Shown here in pieces: positions 1-6,112 of a stretch of 6,117 bases of DNA. Each line of letters opens with the position of its first letter. Position 1 is the first letter of the stretch. This stretch comes from Campylobacterota bacterium (GTDB lineage Bacteria > Campylobacterota > Campylobacteria > Campylobacterales > Sulfurovaceae). The stretch spans positions 1-6,117 of the forward strand of contig WFMX01000238.1 in the NCBI GenBank assembly GCA_015488875.1. Reading direction: 5' to 3'. Under the pieces are notes generated by a model, which searched no databases, was not told the origin of the DNA, and saw only the letters and a list, made by a program, of their open reading frames with translations. A program made the position numbers and the translations under genes.

Positions 1-54
1 CTCAAGTTGTGAGTAAAAATTTTGTTTGTTTTTTGATATTGTATTAATTTGCAT
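1..54 (-). CDS. 5' end of an unidentified gene, cut by the window edge
   Basis: An ATG at 54-52 on the minus strand opens a frame with no stop to the window edge. It gives 18 residues, MQINTISKNKQNFYSQLE. An in-frame TAA lies directly before this ATG, so it is the first possible ATG of the frame. A purine-rich Shine-Dalgarno (AGAGGG, 59-64) ends 4 bases from the ATG. A TATAAT box sits about 60 bases further upstream, and a strong hairpin lies between the two. The N-terminus is polar (Asn, Gln, Lys, Ser) with no signal peptide, so the product probably starts in the cytoplasm. I do not recognise the protein. Eighteen open codons alone are weak evidence; the call rests on the start, ribosome site and promoter lining up in order. 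Confidence 0.45.
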   Translation of the reverse strand, partial: MQINTISKNKQNFYSQLE

Positions 55-58
55 TTAG

Positions 59-64
59 CCCTCT
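59..64 (-). promoter_or_regulatory. Ribosome binding site of the truncated left-hand gene
   Basis: Read on the minus strand this is AGAGGG, four bases before the ATG at 54. The spacing is short but workable. It is the main support for translation of the partial gene. Confidence 0.4.
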
Positions 65-67
65 GTG

Positions 68-104
68 ATGTAACATATTATTGCCTCGTAATAGTATGTT
101 ACAT
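68..104. promoter_or_regulatory. Strong AT-rich hairpin in the leader of the left-hand gene
   Basis: The outer arms ATGTAACATA (68-77) and TATGTTACAT (95-104) are perfect 10-bp inverted repeats. Pairing continues inward (78-83 with 89-94, including two G-U pairs), giving a stem of about 16 bp with a 5-base loop at 84-88. On the plus strand a run of T follows (104-108), which resembles a factor-independent terminator for a transcript entering from the left. On the minus strand no T-run follows, and the hairpin lies between the TATAAT box and the ribosome site of the left-hand gene. It could therefore be a 5' leader structure or a dyad operator. I favour leader or operator because the neighbouring genes I can see are on the minus strand. 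Confidence 0.55.
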
Positions 105-116
105 TTTTAATAATAA

Positions 117-122
117 ATTATA
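117..122 (-). promoter_or_regulatory. Candidate -10 box for the truncated left-hand gene
   Basis: The minus strand reads TATAAT exactly. Transcription would start near 110, placing the hairpin at about +6 to +42 and the ATG near +57. No convincing -35 is visible, which is usual for housekeeping promoters in Campylobacterota. The region is very AT-rich, so chance matches are likely. Confidence 0.35.
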
Positions 123-230
123 CTATAATATTTGTATCCTCGGCTTTATTACCCAGTAGCTTTCAGAAGAAATAAATCTTTGTTTAAAATATTCATCTCG
201 AAAAGCTAGCCAATATTCTCTTTGTGCCGA

Positions 231-2333
231 TTATCTATTGAGCCAATACAACAAGCTAGGTATATTTTCTACACCTAGATATAGATATCCATTGTCTACA
301 TTGTCTCCGTGTCTTCTTACATATGTGGCTCTGAAGATATCCATGAAGTCTATGTAAATGTTGGCACCATATGCACTATCTTTGTCGTAGAAAGGCTCTT
401 CTAAGTTACCAAATCCACTAATTCCACCACCTAATTTGACAAAATCATCATAAATATAGAATGTATTTATATCCATTCGAAGAAAGTTACTCTTTTCATT
501 GAAGTTAAATGACGGTTTGAATTCAACTCCACTCAAATACTCCATGTCATTATACCAGTAGCTACTATATGCAAAACTCAAACCACCATTGGATGAGTCG
601 GCAGATAGCTCTGATGGCAAAAATCGTAGAGCTGTATGTAGTGATTCATTACCTTTGTCGACAGGTGCATTGAGTGGAAACATATCCCAACCCTCTTTCT
701 CTTTCAATAGACTACTGCCTGCCCATGCTGCAATACTCACAGCTTTTGCAGTTGGCTTGTAGCCAGGGTAGGCTTCTGCTCTTTCATTCTCCAATGTCGT
801 GATACGGTTGACTATTCTCGCTATAGGTTTTTTGCCCCAATGCTTGAGGTCTCTTCTCGCCTCTGCTAGGAATGAACCTTTTTTTATAGGCAGGTATTTC
901 ATATCAAGCTTTGACAAGAATATTTTAAATTCAGTAGCTGTATATCTTTGACTGTCAGATAATTTTCTATTAAAAGCATAATAAATGGAAGCATATCTGC
1001 TATTTTTATCTATATTTTTATTCTTAAACTCAGTATTTCTAAAAAATTTATATGCTGTGTAAGCATCACTATTTTTATCTACCCCTAAGTGCCTAGCAAA
1101 TTTGTTCATCAGCTCAATATGTGATACACCCTCAAACTCATTATTATTTTTAAGAGCTTTTGAGAGATGATATATAGCATCATATACACCTACATAATAA
1201 TCATATAGACGAAAGTTTTTATCCAAAAATGCTGCAAAATGCTCCAGATATCTGGCGGTCAATGGATGATATCTTGATGAGAGTATCAGCTTTCTCTCTG
1301 GATTGTGCCTGAAGTATTTGTTGATAGCGTTATAGAGTTGCATTTGCTGAAATATCTCCAAAGAGCTTTTGAGTGGTGAAGCACTAGATGTCAAGAAGCC
1401 TACAGGTGGCTTCTCGTCCTCTGTATTATCTGATTTTGGCTCTTTACGCATGTTTGTTGGGTCCATAAATATAAAGAGTTTGGCTTCGTCATTGAGTTCG
1501 GTCGCCAAATCCAACGGCACATTGTTGAACGCACCACCATCTATAAAGTAGTGTGATTCTATTTTACCTTTATATTTATATCTCAATTTTATCTGCTGAA
1601 AAGCACCTGGAAATGCAGACGAAGCGAAGAGAACATCTGTGATCTTGGTGTAATCATTCTCTATACCAGGGATAGAGAGGTAAAATGCATCACTAGGTGG
1701 CATTTTTCTATTCTCTATCTTGACTTTGCCATTAATGATCTTAAATGTAAAGGGTATGGAGAATGTCTGATTTTTGATGGTGATACCCTGAAACTCCTCC
1801 TCTATTGGTGTGACTTTGGTCACTGCAAACCCCATCGGTATTTCACAGCCCTCTTTATATATAGGTTTACTCAAATGCTTCATGATCCTATCGGCTTTTT
1901 TTCTGAGCTCCTTTCTAGTAAAGAGAGTACTTTTGTTTTCAGGGTCTTTACCCTTTATCATCAAATCCTCTATACCGAGATTGACCCAGGTCTCAAAAAA
2001 TAGGTTATCGTCTACACTATTTTCATATGGCACAGACTCTTTTTGACACCAATACATAGCAGAGAGCAATCCATTGATAGAGCCTGCCGAAGCACCAGAT
2101 ACTGATTTGAGGTGGGGGTCGATATGTGGGTTTTTTGTCTTGATCTCAGAGAGCATCTTGATAATAGCCCAGTTGTAGCCAGCCTCATAAGCACCAAGGC
2201 TTACACCTCCACTGATGACCATAGAGAAGTCTATGGGTCTTGTCGTGTTTGTTTCTGAATGGTCTTGATTTGTGGCTGATAATATACTACCAATTGATAT
2301 GAATATGATAGATAGTCTAAGTATGTAGTTCAT
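231..2333 (-). CDS. Exported patatin-like phospholipase with a beta-rich C-terminus
   Basis: This 700-residue protein should hydrolyse acyl esters of phospholipids or similar lipids. Residues 1-20 form a signal peptide (short basic start, hydrophobic core, ending SILSA), so it is probably exported. The patatin domain follows: oxyanion-hole loop SGGVSLGAYEAG at 41-52, nucleophile elbow GASAG at 80-84 (Ser82), ASSAFPGAF at 237-245, and catalytic Asp265 in DGG (265-267). Both dyad residues are intact. The middle (about 300-560) is largely helical and Lys-rich. The last 130 or so residues have alternating aromatic and polar patterns typical of beta strands and could be a small outer-membrane barrel or a lipid-binding domain; this is inference. 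At 700 residues it is much longer than a bare patatin domain. I chose ATG 2333 over a TTG at 2390 because it has a good ribosome site and begins the signal peptide cleanly. It lies 70 bases downstream of aspB. No clear terminator follows it. Confidence 0.88.
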   Translation of the reverse strand: MNYILRLSIIFISIGSILSATNQDHSETNTTRPIDFSMVISGGVSLGAYEAGYNWAIIKMLSEIKTKNPHIDPHLKSVSGASAGSINGLLSAMYWCQKESVPYENSVDDNLFFETWVNLGIEDLMIKGKDPENKSTLFTRKELRKKADRIMKHLSKPIYKEGCEIPMGFAVTKVTPIEEEFQGITIKNQTFSIPFTFKIINGKVKIENRKMPPSDAFYLSIPGIENDYTKITDVLFASSAFPGAFQQIKLRYKYKGKIESHYFIDGGAFNNVPLDLATELNDEAKLFIFMDPTNMRKEPKSDNTEDEKPPVGFLTSSASPLKSSLEIFQQMQLYNAINKYFRHNPERKLILSSRYHPLTARYLEHFAAFLDKNFRLYDYYVGVYDAIYHLSKALKNNNEFEGVSHIELMNKFARHLGVDKNSDAYTAYKFFRNTEFKNKNIDKNSRYASIYYAFNRKLSDSQRYTATEFKIFLSKLDMKYLPIKKGSFLAEARRDLKHWGKKPIARIVNRITTLENERAEAYPGYKPTAKAVSIAAWAGSSLLKEKEGWDMFPLNAPVDKGNESLHTALRFLPSELSADSSNGGLSFAYSSYWYNDMEYLSGVEFKPSFNFNEKSNFLRMDINTFYIYDDFVKLGGGISGFGNLEEPFYDKDSAYGANIYIDFMDIFRATYVRRHGDNVDNGYLYLGVENIPSLLYWLNR

Positions 2334-2341
2334 TTTTGATA

Positions 2342-2345
2342 CCTT
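2342..2345 (-). promoter_or_regulatory. Ribosome binding site that fixes the patatin start
   Basis: The minus strand reads AAGG, eight bases before the ATG at 2333. The competing in-frame TTG at 2388-2390 lies inside a hairpin and would put 19 polar residues in front of the signal peptide, so ATG 2333 is preferred. Confidence 0.6.
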
Positions 2346-2366
2346 GATATAGAAAGTAGAGGTAGA

Positions 2367-2399
2367 TAGAGAGTCTGTAGAACCTTCCAAGACTCTCTA
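2367..2399. promoter_or_regulatory. Intergenic hairpin between aspB and the patatin gene
   Basis: TAGAGAGTCT (2367-2376) and AGACTCTCTA (2390-2399) are perfect 10-bp inverted repeats around a 13-base loop. The stem begins 4 bases beyond the aspB stop. On the minus strand a pyrimidine-rich stretch follows (CTAC and CTCT runs) but not a true T-run. It may be a weak terminator, a 3' stabiliser for aspB mRNA, or a processing site that sets the ratio of the two products. No separate patatin promoter is evident in the gap. Confidence 0.55.
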
Positions 2400-2403
2400 A
2401 GAT

Positions 2404-3579
2404 TTAGTTGGATTGTAGATTTTGTACAAATATCTCTATACGACGAACACCCTCTCGTATAGTGACCATATCTGTAGCATATGAGAATCTGAAGTAACCC
2501 TCTAGTCCAAATCCTATGCCAGGTACTACGGCTACACCTGTCTCGCTCAATAGATTTTTGCAAAATTCTATAGAGTTGTCGCTGATATCTTTGATATTGA
2601 TGAATAGATAAAATGCCCCTTGTGGCTTGATGACACTTAGACCATCAATAGCACTAAATAGCTCATATGTCTCTCTAGCCCTTGATGCAAATGCCCTACG
2701 CATCATCTCTATATCCTCATCCACTTCACCATTGAGTGCAGGGATAGCAGCTTTTTGAGTGATGGAGTTGATATTGGATGTGCTTTGACTCTGTAGCTTA
2801 TTCATCACAGAAATGAGTTCACTATTTGGGGTGGCAAGATATCCAAATCTCCACCCTGTCATGGCTACTGATTTACTTAAGCCATTGATAGTGATAGTCC
2901 TCTGGAACATGTCGTCACTTATGCTTGCCACCGCTACGAACTCATTGGTGCCAAACACTAGCTTCTCGTACATCTCATCACTAGCTACAAAGATATCTGT
3001 GCCTTTAAGTACCTCTGCTAGAGACTCTAGCTCTTTTCTAGTATATATAGAGCCTGTAGGATTGGATGGCGTAGTGAGGACGAGCATCTTTGTCCTAGGT
3101 GTTATGGCAGCCTTTAATTGCTCTGCAGTGATCTTGAAATCACTTCTATCGTCTGTCTCTATGATGACCGATACACCGCCACTATATACCACTTGCTCTG
3201 GATATGTGACCCAGTATGGTGCAGGTATGATCACCTCATCACCATCATCTACAAGGGCTTGAAATAGATTGAATAGTGAATGCTTTGCACCATTGCTGAC
3301 TATGATCTGATCCCTGTCGTAGTCGAGTCCATTTTCTCTTTTGAGTTTACCTTTGATAGCATCTAGTACTTCAGGTATGCCTGGTATGGCTGTATATCTA
3401 GTGAAGCCATCCTCTATGGCTGCTATGGCTTCATCTTTGATGCGTTGTGGCGTACCGAAGTCTGGCTCTCCCGCTGAGAAGCTGAGTACATCTTTGCCTT
3501 GCTCTTGTAGATCTCTAGCTAGAGATGATATGGCTATAGTCAATGATGGTGAAAGTGTCTGGATGCGTCTTGAAAGCAT
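2404..3579 (-). CDS. aspB: Class I PLP-dependent aspartate aminotransferase (subgroup Ib)
   Basis: This 391-residue cytoplasmic enzyme should transfer amino groups between aspartate and 2-oxoglutarate using pyridoxal phosphate. It is full length for the family. Visible motifs: SAGEPDF (35-41), SNGAKHSL (95-102), PAPYWVTYP (119-127, with Trp123 stacking on the cofactor), SNPTG (172-176), SDEMYEKL (200-207, with Asp201 and Tyr204), NGLSKSVAMTGWRFGY (232-247, with Lys236 as the Schiff-base lysine and Arg244 for phosphate), and Arg364 in YFRFSY near the C-terminus, which binds the substrate carboxylate. All key residues are present. Thr14 and Lys99 match positions reported to allow prephenate as a substrate in subgroup Ib, so a role in aromatic amino acid synthesis is possible. 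The start is supported by AAAGG six bases upstream and a TATAAT box. It is divergent from purL and upstream of the patatin gene. The symbol follows Campylobacter usage; aspC is the alternative name. Confidence 0.93.
   Translation of the reverse strand: MLSRRIQTLSPSLTIAISSLARDLQEQGKDVLSFSAGEPDFGTPQRIKDEAIAAIEDGFTRYTAIPGIPEVLDAIKGKLKRENGLDYDRDQIIVSNGAKHSLFNLFQALVDDGDEVIIPAPYWVTYPEQVVYSGGVSVIIETDDRSDFKITAEQLKAAITPRTKMLVLTTPSNPTGSIYTRKELESLAEVLKGTDIFVASDEMYEKLVFGTNEFVAVASISDDMFQRTITINGLSKSVAMTGWRFGYLATPNSELISVMNKLQSQSTSNINSITQKAAIPALNGEVDEDIEMMRRAFASRARETYELFSAIDGLSVIKPQGAFYLFINIKDISDNSIEFCKNLLSETGVAVVPGIGFGLEGYFRFSYATDMVTIREGVRRIEIFVQNLQSN
3511..3526. repeat. Perfect 16-bp palindrome inside aspB
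   Basis: ATCTCTAGCTAGAGAT equals its own reverse complement. It lies about 50-70 bases inside aspB and encodes part of SSLARDL (residues 18-24). It could fold near the start of the mRNA, but coding constraint and chance are the simpler explanation. Confidence 0.5.
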
Positions 3580-3585
3580 AAAAAA

Positions 3586-3590
3586 CCTTT
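3586..3590 (-). promoter_or_regulatory. Ribosome binding site of aspB
   Basis: The minus strand reads AAAGG, six bases before the ATG at 3579, followed by a T-run. It supports this start codon. Confidence 0.65.
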
Positions 3591-3607
3591 AAATTGAGAT
3601 TGATAAT

Positions 3608-3613
3608 ATTATA
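3608..3613 (-). promoter_or_regulatory. Candidate -10 box of aspB
   Basis: The minus strand reads TATAAT. It would start transcription near 3601 and leave a leader of about 22 bases that contains the ribosome site. No clear -35 is seen. The box overlaps the palindrome ATAATATTAT (3603-3612) and adjoins one of two TTGATAATA repeats (3600-3608 and 3626-3634), which could bind a regulator. Confidence 0.5.
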
Positions 3614-3700
3614 CTATATATCTTCTTGATAATAGTTATATTTTTCATATATTTTGTTGTACTGCATCATGATATTAACTTATTCTTAGTACTTTTTACC

Positions 3701-3706
3701 TATAAT
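3701..3706 (+). promoter_or_regulatory. Candidate -10 box of purL
   Basis: A perfect TATAAT is preceded by a T-rich stretch (CTTTTTACC). This resembles the housekeeping promoter pattern of Campylobacter and Helicobacter, where the -35 is weak. Transcription would start near 3713, giving a leader of about 29 bases. No purine-operator sequence is recognisable. Confidence 0.55.
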
Positions 3707-3728
3707 ATCCTCTACAATTACTATCCAA

Positions 3729-3733
3729 AAGGA
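3729..3733 (+). promoter_or_regulatory. Ribosome binding site of purL
   Basis: AAGGA lies eight bases before the ATG at 3742 and supports that start. Confidence 0.7.
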
Positions 3734-3741
3734 ACCATCCA

Positions 3742-5967
3742 ATGTCGCAACCGATAGAAGATATCGAAGAAGTTTTAAAAGCACACAAATTATCTCTAGC
3801 AGAGCATGATCATATCAAGCAAATACTTGATGGTAGAGAGCCAAATATCGTCGAGATAGGTATATTTTCTGCTATGTGGAGTGAGCACTGCTCGTACAAG
3901 TCAAGCAAAAAATATCTCAATGGCTTCCCTACCAAAGCACCATGGGTCATCCAAGGACCAGGTGAAAATGCAGGTGTCATAGATATAGGTGATGGCATGG
4001 CAGCTGTGTTCAAGATGGAGAGCCACAATCACCCTAGCTATATAGAGCCATTTCAAGGGGCTGCTACTGGTGTAGGTGGGATACTAAGAGATGTATTTAC
4101 CATGGGTGCTAGACCTGTCGCCAATCTAAATGCACTTAGATTTGGTAATATACATGGCGATAGTGAAGTGGCAAAGTACCAAAGACACTTAGTCAGAGGT
4201 GTAGTAGATGGTATCGGTAGTTATGGTAACTGCATGGGAGTACCTACTATCGGTGGCGAGATGAGTTTTGACGATAGCTACAATGGCAATATATTAGTCA
4301 ATGCTTTCGCGTTGGGCTTAGTCAAGAGTGATGAGATATTTCTGGGAATTGCAGAGGGTATAGGCAACTCAGTGATGTATGTAGGCTCCAAGACAGGTAG
4401 AGATGGATTAGGTGGGGCTGTGATGAGTAGTGATAGCTTCACAGAGGAGAGCAAATCTCTCCGTCCTACAGTGCAAGTGGGTGATCCATTTACAGAGAAA
4501 TTACTACTAGAAGCTTGTTTGGAACTATTTCAAACCAAAGATGTAGTAGTAGGTATCCAAGACATGGGTGCAGCTGGACTCACAAGCTCCGCATTTGAGA
4601 TGGCAGGCAAGAGTGGTGCAGGTATGATAATGCACTTAGATCAAGTGCCAGCTCGCGAAGATGGCATGACACCATATGACTTCATGCTCTCCGAATCTCA
4701 GGAGAGGATGCTCATATGTGCCAAAAAGGGTAAAGAGCAAGAGATCATAGATATATTTGAGAAGTGGGATTTAGATGTTGCAGTCATTGGTGAAGTGACA
4801 GATAGTGGAAATATGGAGCTGTTTTGGCATGGGGACAAGGTGTGTGATATGCCGATAGACCCTGTGAGTGAAGAGGCTCCTATCCTAGATAGACCGACCA
4901 AGAGACCTACATATCTCGATGAAGTCAATCCTAAAACTGTAGATGATTATAGTGCTATAGATGACCAAGAGGCATTCGAGAGACTGCTATCATCTGTAGA
5001 GGTGGTCGATAAAGCATGGGTATATAACCAATACGACTCAATGGTGCAGACCAATACCACAAAATCAGCAGGTAGCCTAGATGCTAGTACCATCAGAGTC
5101 AAAGAGAGTGGCAAAGCACTATCTATGAGTAGTGACTGCAACCCTAGATACTGCTATATAGACCCATACAAGGGTGCAGCATTGGCAGTAGTAGAGAGTG
5201 GTAGAAATGTCGCTATGAGTGGAGCTAGACCACTAGCTATCACCGACTGTCTCAACTTTGGTAATCCTGAAAACCCAGAGGTGATGTGGCAGTTTGCCCA
5301 AGCTTGTGAGGGCATCAAAGAGGCATGCCTCAAACTCACCACCCCTGTAGTGAGTGGTAATGTATCACTATACAATGAGACAAATGGTGAGAGTGTATAC
5401 CCTACGCCTACCATCGCGATGGTAGGTCTCAATGAAGATCAAGAAAAGGTCTTGCCTAGCTCATTCAGAAAAGACGGCAACGAGATACTACTAGTCGGCT
5501 CTACGAGAGGAGAGTTCGGTGGTAGTCTGTATATCAAAGAGTTATTTGGTGATACAGTAGGTTCGCTAGCAGATATAGATTACGGTAGCGAACTAGCCCT
5601 ATGGAGTTTAGTGATAGAGGCAAACGCCAAAGGTCTATTGACCTCCGCAAAAGATGTCAATGTAGGCGGTATAGCTATAGCACTATCCAAGATGTCGGCA
5701 GTATCTAACAGAGGTGCAGATGTCAGTATAGAGCTAGCCAATAGTAGAGATATATTTGATGAGAGTCAAGGCAGAGCATTGGTAGAGGTGTCCCCATCAG
5801 ATACAGATAGCGTGATATCTATGGCTGAAGAGTTGGGGCTGTCTATAGCGAAGGTAGGTCAAGTAGGTGGAGATATCGTAAAGATCAACAATATAGAGAT
5901 GCCACTAGATAAAGTAAAAGATATCTATTTTGGTAAATTCACAGAGGTCATAGAGCAGGATCTATAG
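3742..5967 (+). CDS. purL: Phosphoribosylformylglycinamidine synthase, small-type PurL subunit
   Basis: This 741-residue cytoplasmic enzyme carries out the fourth step of purine synthesis, turning FGAR into FGAM with ATP and ammonia. It is the small (Bacillus-type) PurL, without the fused glutaminase domain of the roughly 1,300-residue E. coli enzyme. It therefore needs separate PurQ (glutaminase) and PurS partners, neither of which is in this window. Visible motifs: SAMWSEHCSYK (43-53, with His49 matching the catalytic histidine of the family), KMESHNHPS (91-99), EPFQGAATGVGG (102-113), GSKTGRDGLGG (215-225), QDMGAAGL (273-280) and LSESQERM (316-323). The second half repeats the AIRS-like fold, with SGARPLAITDCLNFGNP near 490-510 and PVVSGNVSLYNET from about 535. 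It appears complete and intact. It is transcribed divergently from aspB. No canonical terminator follows; two palindromic elements lie downstream. Confidence 0.97.
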   Translation: MSQPIEDIEEVLKAHKLSLAEHDHIKQILDGREPNIVEIGIFSAMWSEHCSYKSSKKYLNGFPTKAPWVIQGPGENAGVIDIGDGMAAVFKMESHNHPSYIEPFQGAATGVGGILRDVFTMGARPVANLNALRFGNIHGDSEVAKYQRHLVRGVVDGIGSYGNCMGVPTIGGEMSFDDSYNGNILVNAFALGLVKSDEIFLGIAEGIGNSVMYVGSKTGRDGLGGAVMSSDSFTEESKSLRPTVQVGDPFTEKLLLEACLELFQTKDVVVGIQDMGAAGLTSSAFEMAGKSGAGMIMHLDQVPAREDGMTPYDFMLSESQERMLICAKKGKEQEIIDIFEKWDLDVAVIGEVTDSGNMELFWHGDKVCDMPIDPVSEEAPILDRPTKRPTYLDEVNPKTVDDYSAIDDQEAFERLLSSVEVVDKAWVYNQYDSMVQTNTTKSAGSLDASTIRVKESGKALSMSSDCNPRYCYIDPYKGAALAVVESGRNVAMSGARPLAITDCLNFGNPENPEVMWQFAQACEGIKEACLKLTTPVVSGNVSLYNETNGESVYPTPTIAMVGLNEDQEKVLPSSFRKDGNEILLVGSTRGEFGGSLYIKELFGDTVGSLADIDYGSELALWSLVIEANAKGLLTSAKDVNVGGIAIALSKMSAVSNRGADVSIELANSRDIFDESQGRALVEVSPSDTDSVISMAEELGLSIAKVGQVGGDIVKINNIEMPLDKVKDIYFGKFTEVIEQDL
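5407..5426. repeat. Perfect 20-bp palindrome inside purL
   Basis: The 20 bases from CCTACC to GGTAGG, centred on TCGCGA, equal their own reverse complement. They sit in frame and encode PTIAMVG (residues 556-562), a conserved PurL segment, so the protein sequence partly imposes it. A site this long is rare by chance in 6 kb. Confidence 0.6.
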
Positions 5968-6001
5968 ATTTTATCAGATGAAATGGCAGAAGATGATAGG
6001 A

Positions 6002-6051
6002 ATGGTAGGGGTCTACGCTCCACGCATCACAAATCACCAGACCCCTACCGT
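6002..6051 (-). repeat. REP-like palindromic element, copy 1 (reads on the minus strand)
   Basis: GGTAGGGGTCT (6004-6014) and AGACCCCTACC (6039-6049) are perfect 11-bp inverted repeats around a 24-base loop. An A-T and a G-T pair extend the stem outward. Read on the minus strand it contains TAGGGG, eight bases, then TTTGTGA (6027-6047), the same arrangement as copy 2. It begins 34 bases after the purL stop and is GC-richer than its surroundings. No T-run follows on either strand, so it is not a standard terminator, though it may block exonucleases on purL mRNA. Confidence 0.65.
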
Positions 6052-6065
6052 AGAAACGATACAAT

Positions 6066-6112
6066 TAGGGGACATTGGTTTTGTGAGCGAAGCGAATGAA
6101 ACCTGTGTCCCC
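6066..6112 (+). repeat. REP-like palindromic element, copy 2 (plus strand)
   Basis: GGGGACA (6068-6074) pairs with TGTCCCC (6106-6112). After a 2x2 mismatch, GGTTT (6077-6081) pairs with AAACC (6099-6103). The loop holds GCG-AAGCGA repeats. TAGGGG-N8-TTTGTGA (6066-6086) matches copy 1 in the opposite orientation, so the two appear related. The window ends 5 bases later, so further copies or an associated transposase gene cannot be seen. Confidence 0.6.

Noticed and set aside
124..129. TATAAT on the plus strand
   Set aside because: No plus-strand gene follows; the next gene to the right is on the minus strand. Likely chance in AT-rich DNA.
130..230. Terminator for the patatin gene
   Set aside because: No stem with a T-run was found in the 100 bases after the stop; only weak, distant complementarities such as AGCTTT/AAAGCT.
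362..374. Sigma-54-like TGGCAC sequence
   Set aside because: The GG and GC elements are 8 bases apart rather than 10, and it lies inside the patatin coding region.
1394..1414. Inverted repeat AGAAGCC/GGCTTCT with a 7-base loop
   Set aside because: Short, inside the patatin coding sequence, and readily explained by chance and codon use.
2334..2390. N-terminal extension of the patatin from TTG 2390
   Set aside because: It would add 19 polar Ser/Thr-rich residues before a clear signal peptide, and the TTG sits in a hairpin. ATG 2333 has a good ribosome site.
2813..3262. 149-codon open frame on the plus strand, antisense to aspB
   Set aside because: It is the mirror of a well-supported aminotransferase frame, has a Ser-rich composition typical of antisense shadows, and matches no family I know.
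5320..5331. 12-bp palindrome GAGGCATGCCTC in purL
   Set aside because: Short enough to arise by chance within coding sequence.
6004..6112. Factor-independent terminators of purL
   Set aside because: Both hairpins lack a following T-run on either strand and share loop sequence, which fits a repeat family better than terminators.
6004..6112. CRISPR repeats
   Set aside because: Only two palindromes in opposite orientation, no regular spacers and no direct repeat array.
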